NCBI GenBank assembly: GCA_025655455.1
Contig: JAHXIV010000010.1
Location: forward strand, 62,001-126,000
Source of the DNA: a gamma proteobacterium symbiont of Taylorina sp.
GTDB taxonomy: Bacteria; Pseudomonadota; Gammaproteobacteria; GRL18
DNA length: 64,000 nt
Direction: 5' to 3'
Below are positions 17,786 through 25,996 of the stretch, one piece after another. The notes under the pieces were generated by a model. That model was given only the letters and a program-made list of their open reading frames with translations. It was not told the origin of the DNA and did no database searches. Made by a program: the position numbers and the translations under genes. Numbering within the stretch: the first letter of the stretch is position 1; every line of letters starts with the position of its first letter.

Positions 17786-17986
17786 TTTAAAACCAATTTA
17801 ATTGAAAAAAGTGAATTAGCATAAAATAAATATTAAGTTGCTGTTTTTTAAAAAATAACATAGTATCGATGCCATTCACAATACCAATATATCATTTTTT
17901 ATGATCATAATGATCAAGTTGATTGGGTATATAGTGTATCTAATGGAATAATTTTACAATAAAGATTGAGTTATCAGGAGTCTATT

Positions 17987-18640
17987 ATGCACTTAAGAAA
18001 AATCAACCACTTGTTCTCTATCATTCTATTTGTTATCTCTCTAATTGGGATATCAGCTTGCTCTTCACAGACAAGACTCTATGAGCGCTGGAATGATGAA
18101 CAATATTCTGGCCCGATGTTAAACAAAGTGCTGGTGATTGGTATTTTTAAAGATGATATTCAACGCCGTTCATTCGAAAGCAATTTTGTTAAAGCAGTAA
18201 ATGCAGGAAATAAACAGGCAGTTGCCGGTTACACCCTGATTTCAACATCAGAAAATTATGACAGCAAAGAAGATATTCTCGCTGCTGTAGAAAAAGCAGG
18301 AGCCGATTCAGTGTTAATTACCAGTTATGAAGGATTGATAGAAAAACAACGAAAGGTACCTGCAAGAGTTGATTACATACCGAGAATGGGTATGTATGGT
18401 CGCTATGGTTATGGTTATAGGGGATATTACGGTTCAAGATATGATGCAGTTTATCGCCCGGCTTATACAACAACTGATACTATTGTACAATTAGAAACAC
18501 GAGTTTTTTCAGTGGCTGGTGAAAAACTGGTCTGGGCAGGAAAATCCAAAAGTGTTAACGCATCATCCGGAGAAAAAATCGTCAAAGAACTGGTCAGGCT
18601 GGTCGTTGACGATATGAGAGAAAGTCGGTTAATTAAGTAG
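17987..18640 (+). CDS. DUF4136-like outer-membrane lipoprotein
   Basis: A 217-aa predicted lipoprotein with signal peptide and lipobox ISAC. The body (VLVIGIFKDDIQRRSFESNF, ADSVLITSYEGL, ETRVFSVAGEKLVWAGKS) follows the DUF4136-type pattern of alternating strands, with a Tyr/Gly/Arg-rich insert (YGRYGYGYRGYYGSRY). The ATG at 17987 is chosen over an upstream in-frame TTG because CAGGAG precedes it by six bases. Function unknown. The TSUP transporter follows 18 nt later. Confidence 0.75.
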   Translation: MHLRKINHLFSIILFVISLIGISACSSQTRLYERWNDEQYSGPMLNKVLVIGIFKDDIQRRSFESNFVKAVNAGNKQAVAGYTLISTSENYDSKEDILAAVEKAGADSVLITSYEGLIEKQRKVPARVDYIPRMGMYGRYGYGYRGYYGSRYDAVYRPAYTTTDTIVQLETRVFSVAGEKLVWAGKSKSVNASSGEKIVKELVRLVVDDMRESRLIK

Positions 18641-18658
18641 GAAAGCCTGACCCCCTGT

Positions 18659-19390
18659 ATGTTAGATGCATTAACAGTCACTCAGTTTATCAGCTGTTTT
18701 ATCATTATTCTGACGGCTTTTACTGTACGTGGAATTACAGGCTTTGGTTCAGGTTTGATAGCCATCCCACTGCTGGCATTGATGTTCCCTGTCAGCATTG
18801 CTGTTCCCCTGCTGGGAATCCTGGATTATATTTCAGCACTTACACATGGCATAAAGTTACGCTCTGACATTCGCTGGAAACAAATCCTGCCCCTTTTTCC
18901 TTTCAGCCTTCTTGGTGTCGTATCAGCACTTTATCTGTTTAATACAGTAGACGCTCTATTATTAAAAAAATCACTGGGCATTTTTATTATTATCTACGCT
19001 ATCTATTCATTACTTACGATAAAGCCGCATACTCATAAGAGTATATTCTGGGCCATCCCTGGAGGTATTTTTGGTGGATTGATTGGCGCATTATTTGGTA
19101 CAGGTGGACCATTTTACGTCATCTACCTTCAACTTCAAGGCTTGACAAAGGCCACTTTCAGGGCATCTATTGCAATTATATTTTTACTGGATGGCAGCGC
19201 CCGAATCATTGCTTATTCTATGAATGGTTTTTATACCAGGGATATCATCTTATTAATCCTGGTCAGTTTGCCAATAATGATGCTTGGTATGTATATTGGT
19301 GAACACGTCCATACTAACATTAGTCAGCAGACAATGCGAAAAGGAATTGGTGTACTATTGTTACTGAGCGGCAGTGCATTAATCTGGTAG
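18659..19390 (+). CDS. TSUP (TauE/SafE) family membrane transporter
   Basis: A 243-aa protein with about seven to eight hydrophobic helices. GITGFGSGLIAIPLLALMFP near the N-terminus and its counterpart GALFGTGGPFYVIYLQL in the second half are the internal repeat signature of the family, whose members are implicated in export of sulfite, sulfonates or related anions. The intergenic piece just before it (CCTGACCCCCTGT, 18646-18658) looks like half of the GGGGTC-type repeat found elsewhere in the window. Substrate not determined. Confidence 0.87.
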   Translation: MLDALTVTQFISCFIIILTAFTVRGITGFGSGLIAIPLLALMFPVSIAVPLLGILDYISALTHGIKLRSDIRWKQILPLFPFSLLGVVSALYLFNTVDALLLKKSLGIFIIIYAIYSLLTIKPHTHKSIFWAIPGGIFGGLIGALFGTGGPFYVIYLQLQGLTKATFRASIAIIFLLDGSARIIAYSMNGFYTRDIILLILVSLPIMMLGMYIGEHVHTNISQQTMRKGIGVLLLLSGSALIW

Positions 19391-19443
19391 GTTTTTGCTT
19401 GAAACCCATACTTTATTTATTGCAAATGATAGATTACTGATGA

Positions 19444-20187
19444 TTATGAATTATTTGAACTAAATAAGTAGCCTGTTCCCCAAATCGTGCGGATATATTG
19501 TGGTTTTTTTGGTTCAATTTCTATTTTTTTTCTTAAACGGGTAACACGAATATCAATGCTGCGATCAAATGGAGAACGGTCATAACCTTTCATTAAATCC
19601 ATCAATTGATCCCGGCTTAAAACACGTTCCGCATGACTGACAAAAATATGCAAGAGACTAAATTCACCTGCTGTCAATGATACTTCCTGATCATGACAAT
19701 AAAGCCTATGATTATTAACATCCAGGGAATAAGAGCCAAATTGATAGATTTCATGCTGTATATCATTATCAGTTATATTTTTTGCTATTGTTTTACTTTC
19801 AGCTACATCATTTTCCACTGAATACTGTCTTCTAAGCACTGCACGAATTCGTGCCAGAAGCTCTCGCGGATTGAAAGGTTTAGCCAGGTAGTCATCAGCG
19901 CCCATTTCCAGGCCAATAATTTTTTCTACTTCATCACCTTTTGCAGATAAAATAATAATAGGTAATTCAGATATTGATCTTAATCTGCGGGCAATACTCA
20001 GCCCATCTTCACCGGGAAGCATTAAGTCCAATATTAATAAATCAACTGATTGAGCATTAAAAAAAACATCCATTTCTATTGCATCAGCAACAGTAAATAC
20101 TTCGTAGCCCTGTTCAGTCAAGTAGCGTTGAAGTAAATCCCGCAAGCCTTTATCATCATCTACAACTAATATTTTTATATTGTTCAT
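19444..20187 (-). CDS. OmpR family response regulator
   Basis: A 247-aa two-component regulator. The receiver has VVDDDKGLRDLL, acceptor Asp in LLILDLMLPGEDG, and LSAKGDE; the C-terminal winged helix ends in FDRSIDIRVTRLRKKIE and YIRTIWGTGYLF. The frame is open upstream to 20325, but the extra 46 residues are not regulator-like, so the ATG at 20187 (MNNIKILVVDDD) is taken. It is divergent from the secreted-protein genes starting at 20376 and probably pairs with the EnvZ-like kinase at 23257-24561. Confidence 0.93.
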   Translation of the reverse strand: MNNIKILVVDDDKGLRDLLQRYLTEQGYEVFTVADAIEMDVFFNAQSVDLLILDLMLPGEDGLSIARRLRSISELPIIILSAKGDEVEKIIGLEMGADDYLAKPFNPRELLARIRAVLRRQYSVENDVAESKTIAKNITDNDIQHEIYQFGSYSLDVNNHRLYCHDQEVSLTAGEFSLLHIFVSHAERVLSRDQLMDLMKGYDRSPFDRSIDIRVTRLRKKIEIEPKKPQYIRTIWGTGYLFSSNNS

Positions 20188-20252
20188 GCTCTCAATAGAA
20201 TCCGTATTAATTAATAATAGTATAGCAATAATTAAAACGTAAGGCATTTCTA

Positions 20253-20300
20253 TTTTGTAACATTGAGAATCAGTTATTGAAATAATTATGAAACATTTGT
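20253..20300. promoter_or_regulatory. Candidate OmpR-family binding sites in the divergent promoter region
   Basis: TTTTGTAACATT (20253-20264) and ATGAAACATTTGT (20288-20300) are about 32 bp, or three helical turns, apart between the divergent regulator and secreted-protein genes. OmpR-type regulators bind tandem GTAACA-like half sites. A related tandem pair lies at 21580-21600. The assignment is by motif resemblance only. Confidence 0.35.
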
Positions 20301-20375
20301 ATTGTATATTTACTGATACTAACAAGCTGAATAACTCAGTTAAATCTATTTTGAATGATAGGGAGGATATATAAT

Positions 20376-20651
20376 TTGTGCAATTTTGCTATTTTATTCA
20401 CCCTATTTTTTTATTTTCTTCCTGATGCATCGGCTTCTGATGCAGATTATAATGTTCCAGAAAGCTCCGCCTTATCAAAAAATAAAACACATTATGGTAT
20501 TGGTTATGAGCAGAGAATGAAAATATTAAATAATAAACGATCTTCTATAAAGCTTCAAAATCGTCCAGTAATACGAATACAAAAGCCTGAACATCCTGTT
20601 CGCCCTACTCGTCCTTATCGGCCACAGCGTCCTATCAGACCTGGTCATTAA
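20376..20651 (+). CDS. Small secreted Pro/Arg-rich protein, TTG start
   Basis: About 91 aa. The good ribosome site GGGAGG at 20361-20366 lies inside the longer ORF that would start at ATG 20355, so the TTG at 20376 is preferred; it gives a clean signal peptide (MCNFAILFTLFFYFLPDASA). The mature protein ends in a repeat of RP units (HPVRPTRPYRPQRPIRPGH) that is strongly basic. No family recognised. It is the first gene of the block enclosed by the OmpR/EnvZ-like pair and is followed 2 nt later by the beta-barrel gene. Confidence 0.6.
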   Translation: MCNFAILFTLFFYFLPDASASDADYNVPESSALSKNKTHYGIGYEQRMKILNNKRSSIKLQNRPVIRIQKPEHPVRPTRPYRPQRPIRPGH

Positions 20652-20653
20652 GT

Positions 20654-21574
20654 ATGGAAAATAAATATTGTAGTCATTTAATTCACATTGTTTCTACTTA
20701 TCTGTTATTGACAGCTACTCTATCTGCAGATGATAGTTTTAACAATATGAGTGTCAATAATGATATTCCCGTTATATCTGAACCTCAGACCAATAATACT
20801 TTGCTTATTACAGGAGTAGATTATAGTTCAGGCTCCTATGGATTAAAACATGATACAGATATGCTCTATATACCCTGGTTATTAAAATATAATCATGATA
20901 ACTGGAACCTGTCTCTCACATTTTCCTATATAAAAATAACCGGACCAGGAGGCGTTTTTGGTGGTGGTGACGGTGGGGTAATTCCTACAGGATCTGGCTC
21001 TTCCGATACTGCAGGATTTCAGCCCTTATCTGGTAATGGTAATGGTAATGGTAATGGTAATAATAAACCTGATAAAAATAAATTAACCACTAATGAAGGT
21101 TTGGGTGATGTATTATTCAACATTACCTATGCTGTTGATCTGGCATTAGAGTTACCTTTTCTATTGGAAGCAGGCACACAGATTAAAATACCTGTTGCAG
21201 ATGAAAAAAAAGAGCTGGGAACAGGTGAATTTGATTGGTCTATTTATCTGGATTTTGCTTATAACCTTGATTCATTTTCTCCTTTTATAACCTTAGGTTA
21301 TAAATTTATGGGAGATCCCGACAGCGTAAATCTTGAGAATATTTTTTATACCAGCATGGGAGTGGATTATGCACTTTCACAAAAGTTACATGCTGGAGTC
21401 ATCTATGATTATAAAGAAAAAGTTCTATCCCATAGTTACGAAATCAGCGAGTCAACCATTTATCTTAACTGGTCTGTCAAACAGGATTTATCACTTAATG
21501 CTTATCTTGTGAAAGGATTTTCTAACGGCAGTCCTGATTTGGCTTCAGGCTTACAATTTTCTTTTTTATTTTGA
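20654..21574 (+). CDS. Outer-membrane beta-barrel protein, transporter-like
   Basis: A 306-aa exported protein. After a signal peptide (to about residue 25) come alternating amphipathic strands such as WNLSLTFSYIKITG, DWSIYLDFAYNL, FSPFITLGYKFMG and ASGLQFSFLF with a terminal Phe, the usual end of an outer-membrane barrel. An extracellular-loop-like insert around residues 98-137 is Gly/Ser-rich and contains four to five Gly-Asn units encoded by a hexanucleotide tandem repeat. It resembles the phenol-degradation-type (MetA) outer-membrane channels; the substrate is unknown. Confidence 0.65.
   Translation: MENKYCSHLIHIVSTYLLLTATLSADDSFNNMSVNNDIPVISEPQTNNTLLITGVDYSSGSYGLKHDTDMLYIPWLLKYNHDNWNLSLTFSYIKITGPGGVFGGGDGGVIPTGSGSSDTAGFQPLSGNGNGNGNGNNKPDKNKLTTNEGLGDVLFNITYAVDLALELPFLLEAGTQIKIPVADEKKELGTGEFDWSIYLDFAYNLDSFSPFITLGYKFMGDPDSVNLENIFYTSMGVDYALSQKLHAGVIYDYKEKVLSHSYEISESTIYLNWSVKQDLSLNAYLVKGFSNGSPDLASGLQFSFLF
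21032..21061 (+). repeat. In-frame hexanucleotide repeat (GGTAAT)x5
   Basis: Five perfect GGTAAT units encode Gly-Asn repeats in the predicted outer-membrane barrel. The unit is a multiple of three, so copy-number change would lengthen or shorten a surface loop without breaking the frame. Confidence 0.8.
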
Positions 21575-21579
21575 AAAAA

Positions 21580-21600
21580 TGAAACAAATTGAAACAATTT
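21580..21600. promoter_or_regulatory. Tandem GAAACA direct repeats, candidate regulator site
   Basis: GAAACAAATT (21581-21590) and GAAACAATTT (21591-21600) are adjacent 10-bp direct repeats, a spacing typical of OmpR-family sites. They lie just after the barrel gene and about 170 bp upstream of the DUF2202 gene. Similar GAAACA/GTAACA sites lie at 20253-20300. Confidence 0.35.
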
Positions 21601-21644
21601 ATATGATGAATGAAATATAAAAAATACAATTGCCCTGTACCATT

Positions 21645-21666
21645 CTAAGTAACTTAAATTTTTCCA
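21645..21666. repeat. 22-bp exact repeat, copy 2
   Basis: Identical to 15132-15153, in the same orientation. It lies about 100 bp upstream of the DUF2202 gene in the 195-bp gap after the barrel gene. Confidence 0.5.
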
Positions 21667-21769
21667 TTACAGGATTAGATGAAGGTTCTTTAATAAATCA
21701 CCTAATGTTTCTGACATATCTTGATTTAAAAATCTACTTTGAGACAAATAACAGACAAGGATACTTATC

Positions 21770-22909
21770 ATGATTATCAATAATAAAATACTTTCACTGA
21801 TTATGATTTCAAGCCTGGCATTATCAGTGCCTCTTTATGCAATGCAGGGTCATGGTCAGGGAAATAACTCTGGTACAGGACAAGGTCCCGGCTCTCATGA
21901 GGAGCAGACTAATAGTTGTCAATTAGAACCTGACATCAGTAGTGAGATAAACCAGGAAGTTGAGTCACAACTGCAATTTATGGGCGAAGAGGAAAAACTG
22001 GCCAGAGATGTTTATGTTTATTTAAACACAGTTCAACCTCACAATGTCTTTGTTAATATAGCAAAAGCTGAGCAAATACATATTAACAGTGTAAATAGAT
22101 TTTTAGAGGCCTACGATATCCAAAATCTGGCATCTGATGACTATGGTATATTCACTAATCCTGAGTTACAACAATTATATGATGATTTAATTGCCATAGG
22201 AAGCAGCTCATTAGTTGAAGCCTTAATGGTGGGAGCCTTAATAGAAGAGGTTGATATAAAAGATTTAATCATCTCCATTGAACAAACTAACGATCAGTCT
22301 ATGATTCAAATGTATAGCAATCTTATGAGTGGGTCATATAACCATTTAAGAGCCTTTGTCGCTCAATTAGAAACACAGGGTGTTACTTATACCAACCAGG
22401 GTGTTCTATCACAACAACAAGTAGATGATATTTTAAATGGAGAGAACACCACTATAAAAACAAACACCGCCCAATCCCTCAATAGCAGCGGCACCACAAC
22501 AGCATCAGAAAGCTGCTTTATCAATAAGATGTCAAAAAATTCAAAAATAGTCACCAATAATACTCAATTTAGTGAAAACGATACCATTCAGCTATCATCA
22601 AAGATTAAAGTGAGTACTCAGGATCAGGGCAAAAATGCAAAATTGACAACAATTATTTCTTATACTTCAGAAGCAGGAGAATCCTTTTTAATTGTGAGAG
22701 ATAATCTATCCTGGAAGATGTGGGATGGCGACATCGCATCTCTCAGTTTTGCTGAACAAACAATTCTTGACAGCGAACAAAACCTGGATATTATTACTGG
22801 AAAACTAAATGGTTTAAGAGGAAATTATGCAGTGCTTGCAGGCTATATTCTTGAAGATGGAAGCATTGTTTATAGTGCTGATCTCATGTTCTTTAGTGTT
22901 CAGGAATAG
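21770..22909 (+). CDS. Secreted DUF2202 (ferritin-like) protein with C-terminal extension
   Basis: A 379-aa protein with signal peptide (to about residue 24), a short Gly/Gln/His-rich linker (MQGHGQGNNSGTGQGPGSHEE) and a DUF2202 domain (about 60-225). The domain has the helical di-metal-type motifs EEEKLARDVYVYL, AKAEQIHINSVNRFLEAYDI and a C-terminal SYNHLRAFV. A beta-rich C-terminal domain of about 130 residues follows (SENDTIQLSSKIKVSTQDQ to the end), which I do not recognise. DUF2202 proteins have a ferritin-like fold; the function is not established. Confidence 0.85.
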   Translation: MIINNKILSLIMISSLALSVPLYAMQGHGQGNNSGTGQGPGSHEEQTNSCQLEPDISSEINQEVESQLQFMGEEEKLARDVYVYLNTVQPHNVFVNIAKAEQIHINSVNRFLEAYDIQNLASDDYGIFTNPELQQLYDDLIAIGSSSLVEALMVGALIEEVDIKDLIISIEQTNDQSMIQMYSNLMSGSYNHLRAFVAQLETQGVTYTNQGVLSQQQVDDILNGENTTIKTNTAQSLNSSGTTTASESCFINKMSKNSKIVTNNTQFSENDTIQLSSKIKVSTQDQGKNAKLTTIISYTSEAGESFLIVRDNLSWKMWDGDIASLSFAEQTILDSEQNLDIITGKLNGLRGNYAVLAGYILEDGSIVYSADLMFFSVQE

Positions 22910-22932
22910 ACTTATAAATCTCCGATTATTAA

Positions 22933-23244
22933 GTGAAAACAATCATGTTAATTAATATAAAAAACTTATCTACTCTCACGCTTCTTGTTTTTATACTTTT
23001 TACAAAAACTATTAGCGCATCCGATTTAGACCTAAGTTATAATCCTGCAACACCTGAGTATTCACCAAATAGAAATATGGATACAGGCCAGTATTCAGAT
23101 GCATTTAGAAATATGGGAGCTGATGGTAAAAAAAATATGCTGGAATCAGATAAAAAAAATAAAAAGAAAGCAGAGAAGAAAGGTAAGGGAAATGGAAAAG
23201 GGAAAGGGAAAGGAAATGGTCAGGGAAAGGGAAGACATAATTAA
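22933..23244 (+). CDS. Small secreted Lys/Gly-rich protein
   Basis: A 103-aa protein with a signal peptide (LSTLTLLVFILFTKTISA). The last 35 residues are almost only Lys, Gly and Asn (KKAEKKGKGNGKGKGKGNGQ), so the mature protein is very basic. It starts at GTG 22933, or at ATG 22945 (MLINIKNL); neither has a clear ribosome site. It follows the DUF2202 gene by 23 nt and precedes the kinase by 12 nt. No family recognised. Confidence 0.6.
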   Translation: MKTIMLINIKNLSTLTLLVFILFTKTISASDLDLSYNPATPEYSPNRNMDTGQYSDAFRNMGADGKKNMLESDKKNKKKAEKKGKGNGKGKGKGNGQGKGRHN

Positions 23245-23256
23245 GGATCACAGTCG

Positions 23257-24561
23257 ATGATGCCTAAAACACTACTTTCAAGAACAGCTTTTACTATATC
23301 ATCACTGTTACTTATTTTTGTCCTACTAGCCAGCAGTGTCATTTTCTATTATATAATGACACCGATGGCACGTCAGTCAGCATCTCACTTAGCCGCATTG
23401 GTTAGTTTATCAGCACAAACCTGGGTAGAGCTGCCCCCGGAAACACGTCAGGATTTTGAGTCAGAGTTAAAAAAGCAGCACCATATTAGTTTGCATAGCC
23501 AAAAACAGGATTTTAAGCCCCTTTCCGTTAATACTCCTTTTTTTCGTTATTTTAAGGAAGAAGTTCAACATCTTTTAGGCAGAGGGGTTGAAGTATTAGA
23601 AGAATTAGACCCGGAATTCTGGATTTGGGTTAAAGTACCTATTGCATCAAGAACACTATATATTGGTTTTTCCCACAATATTATAGGTCCCAATCCATCA
23701 CTGGTACTATTTATTTTAATTGGTGCCGGTGCAATACTAGTCATTATCAGTTCCTTATTTTTAGTCTCTTATCTGGTACAGCCTATTAATAATTTATTAA
23801 TAGCCACCAGACAATTAGGACAGGGAATTTCACCTGACCCCATTGCTGAAACAGGGCCACGGGAATTCATTCATTTAACTCGTAGTTTTAATACTATGAA
23901 TACGCAGGTACAGGAATTATTACAAAACAGAACAGTTTTACTAGCTGGAATATCTCATGATTTGCGCACACCAATTGCAAGAATTCATTTATCATTAGCT
24001 ATGTTAAATGATCAACACGATCAATCTCTCATACAGGGGATTGAAAATGATTTGCAAGATATCAACCAATTAATTCAACGAACATTAGATTTTTCCAAAA
24101 GCCTGGACATTACCACTCAGCAATATCAGACCATTGAAATCAACAGCTATTTAAGGAAATATGTTCAATCACATCCTCATTCATCTTTGATTACTTTTAT
24201 GCCTGAAAACAAGGATTATCCAATATATTTATCTCCAGATGTATTAGAACGAATCCTCAATAACTTACTTGAAAATGCTCTGAATTATAGCCAGAACCAG
24301 ACAGTTGAAATACAAATCCATTGTGATCCTGACGAGTATCGTATTTATGTACTTGATCAAGGTTCCGGGATTCCAGATGATAAGTTAAATACGGTTTTTC
24401 AGCCTTTTTATCGACTTGAAGTATCACGAAATACAGAAACAGGGGGAAGCGGCTTGGGCTTGGCCATTGTACAACAATTGTGTCAAGCCCACGGCTGGAA
24501 AATACAATTAACAAACAGAAAAAAGCAGGGAATCAGAGCAATTTTAATATTACCTGTTTAG
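23257..24561 (+). CDS. EnvZ-like sensor histidine kinase
   Basis: A 434-aa membrane kinase. Two helices (about 13-33 and 150-172) flank a periplasmic domain of about 115 residues, followed by HAMP, HisKA with GISHDLRTPIARIHLS, and a HATPase domain with NNLLENALNYS, DQGSGIPDD and GGSGLGLAIV. It is the EnvZ class, the natural partner for the OmpR-family regulator at 19444-20187, from which it is separated by four secreted or envelope genes. What it senses is unknown; the products of the enclosed genes may be part of the stimulus or the response. Confidence 0.93.
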   Translation: MMPKTLLSRTAFTISSLLLIFVLLASSVIFYYIMTPMARQSASHLAALVSLSAQTWVELPPETRQDFESELKKQHHISLHSQKQDFKPLSVNTPFFRYFKEEVQHLLGRGVEVLEELDPEFWIWVKVPIASRTLYIGFSHNIIGPNPSLVLFILIGAGAILVIISSLFLVSYLVQPINNLLIATRQLGQGISPDPIAETGPREFIHLTRSFNTMNTQVQELLQNRTVLLAGISHDLRTPIARIHLSLAMLNDQHDQSLIQGIENDLQDINQLIQRTLDFSKSLDITTQQYQTIEINSYLRKYVQSHPHSSLITFMPENKDYPIYLSPDVLERILNNLLENALNYSQNQTVEIQIHCDPDEYRIYVLDQGSGIPDDKLNTVFQPFYRLEVSRNTETGGSGLGLAIVQQLCQAHGWKIQLTNRKKQGIRAILILPV

Positions 24562-24583
24562 AAATTTGAGACAAGGCAGAGGT

Positions 24584-24715
24584 ATGAGAGGTGGTCGTAA
24601 TATGCCGGAATTTAATGACTTCGATGGAAATAAAGATGGTTATATTAGCGAGCAGGGACTTAAGCTAGCGTCTAAGAAGTTTAATCCAACGCCAAACATT
24701 AAACAGACTGGATAA
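24584..24715 (+). pseudogene. EF-hand protein remnant
   Basis: An open frame of 43 codons directly after the kinase encodes RGGRNMPEFNDFDGNKDGY followed by ISEQGLKL. DGNKDGYISEQG is an EF-hand calcium loop with Asp and Asn at positions 1, 3 and 5, Gly at 6 and Ile at 8, but Gly instead of Glu or Asp at position 12. Secreted bacterial EF-hand proteins often have this RG-rich MPxFxDFDxNxDGxI layout with two or more loops. Only one loop remains before the frame runs into the antisense 3' end of the peptidase gene, so it looks like a truncated gene. Confidence 0.45.
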
Positions 24716-25342
24716 TGCAGCAGCAACATAAGTTAAAGCTGCTGCAAGTAACACTTGACGTACAGAAATAAGATCTTGTTTTGTCACATAATTGCCTTCT
24801 TTCAGTAGAGGCAATGCCTTATTAAAACTGGCATCAAATTCCAGGGGTAAACTAATCAATTGTACAACAACGCTTGAAGACAAGCTGAAAATTCCAATGA
24901 TTCCCATGATCAGCCCTGCCGCCGGCATATGTGTCAAAGCACTAATAAGCGGAGCAATGAAAATAATACCGGCTCCAATTTTTTCAAAATATTGTGCAGT
25001 CTCAACCATTCGACCACGAGCAATCAACAAACCTTCTTGACGAAAATCCTGAACTGCATGTCCAACTTCATGCGCAGCAATAGCGATTGCTGTTAGAGAT
25101 TTACCATTGAAATTTTTTTGACTAAGCCGTACAGTTCTTGTTTGTGGGTCATAGTGATCTCCAGCATCTGTCATTTCAACTGTAACTTTGAGTTGATATC
25201 GTTCAACAAGATGTTGTGCCAGCTCACCACCGGTTCCTGGTAATTGAGAAAGAGTTTTATCATATTTCTTCATTATGTAACCAACCCACCATTGTGGTGC
25301 GTAAATAAGGAATAAAAATATAACGATTACAATTGCTGCCAT
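24665..25342 (-). CDS. Zinc metallopeptidase, YugP (PF04298) type
   Basis: About 225 aa, integral membrane protein. An N-terminal helix is followed by AQHLVERYQLKVTVEMTDAGDHYDPQTRTV, the zinc-binding AIAAHEVGHAVQ motif and two further hydrophobic stretches near 130-185. The frame is open to ATG 25402, but starting at 25342 (MAAIVIVIFLFL) gives the usual family length. Substrates are not known. The gene converges with the kinase and the EF-hand remnant. Confidence 0.87.
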   Translation of the reverse strand: MAAIVIVIFLFLIYAPQWWVGYIMKKYDKTLSQLPGTGGELAQHLVERYQLKVTVEMTDAGDHYDPQTRTVRLSQKNFNGKSLTAIAIAAHEVGHAVQDFRQEGLLIARGRMVETAQYFEKIGAGIIFIAPLISALTHMPAAGLIMGIIGIFSLSSSVVVQLISLPLEFDASFNKALPLLKEGNYVTKQDLISVRQVLLAAALTYVAAALSSLFNVWRWIKLLRR

Positions 25343-25807
25343 CAATAATCTCTTTGTTTTTAATATAAGTATATACAAGGACAATACAGGTATGTTGGTC
25401 ATACCCTCTTAATTAAACATAAAATTGTGCCCCTATTTTATTTGCCGAGAACCTCTCATGCCAAATACTTGTCATTTTTATCCATAAATAATTATCACAC
25501 TATAGCAGAACTTCTTTTGGTTTAATTTAAGTCATTGATATTTTTCTATGATATACATTATTAATATTAATAAAAACTGAAAATGCCAACATATTGGCGT
25601 TTAATGACAAGAATTATATTTTAAATACTAATATAATTAACTTAGATATTTTACAATTTCTAATCATATTCCCATGCTGGAAACGGGATTTCAAGAATTT
25701 GTATATCCCCTGCTTTAATACTCACTCACTGGCAGGGCAGTTAATTACTAGCAGCACAATTAACTGCTCGGGGATATACAATCTAGCAAAAGGAAAAAGT
25801 CAGAAAC
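25343..25807. other. Gene-free region upstream of the YugP-type gene
   Basis: About 465 bp with no supported protein gene. The left part must hold the promoter of the peptidase gene. A small inverted repeat GCCAA-CATA-TTGGC lies near 25585-25598. The right part is dominated by the nested hairpin structure at 25699-25781, described separately. The 77-codon plus-strand ORF here crosses that structure and has no sign of being real. Confidence 0.4.
25699..25781 (+). ncRNA. Nested hairpin / three-way-junction element
   Basis: TTGTATATCCCC (25699-25710) pairs perfectly with GGGGATATACAA (25770-25781). Inside lie GCAGTTAATT (25737-25746) and AATTAACTGC (25758-25767), a perfect 10-bp hairpin with an 11-nt loop, and CTGC (25710-25713) with GCAG (25732-25735). 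The fold is a closed 12-bp stem carrying two hairpins. It is within an intergenic region, 27 nt upstream of a small ORF. It may be a structured RNA leader, a small RNA, or a DNA element such as a MITE; the strand is assigned only from the downstream ORF. Confidence 0.4.
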
Positions 25808-25996
25808 ATGAACAATACTCCCATTGATGAATATTATTTCTGGAAGACGCTCATTGAAAATAAGCAGGAAGCTTATGAAATTGTTCCAGATAAGATGTTT
25901 GAACTGCTGGCTATTTCAGAAATCAAGATGACTCATTACCTGGCAGAAAAACATCATTTATCCAGAACTACAGTTACATCTGTCTATCAGCATTAG
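25808..25996 (+). CDS. Hypothetical 62-aa protein
   Basis: A short acidic ORF starting MNNTPIDEYYFWKTLIENKQ with a helical pattern and a C-terminal LAEKHHLSRTTVTSVYQH that faintly resembles a helix-turn-helix. The ribosome site (AAAGGA) is about 13 bases away, which is poor. Its 3' end overlaps the convergent AraC-type gene by 23 nt. It lies directly behind the nested hairpin at 25699-25781. Coding status is uncertain. Confidence 0.35.
   Translation: MNNTPIDEYYFWKTLIENKQEAYEIVPDKMFELLAISEIKMTHYLAEKHHLSRTTVTSVYQH

Noticed and set aside
25594-25827. Plus-strand 77-codon ORF
   Set aside because: It crosses the nested hairpin at 25699-25781 and has no family or ribosome site; chance ORF.
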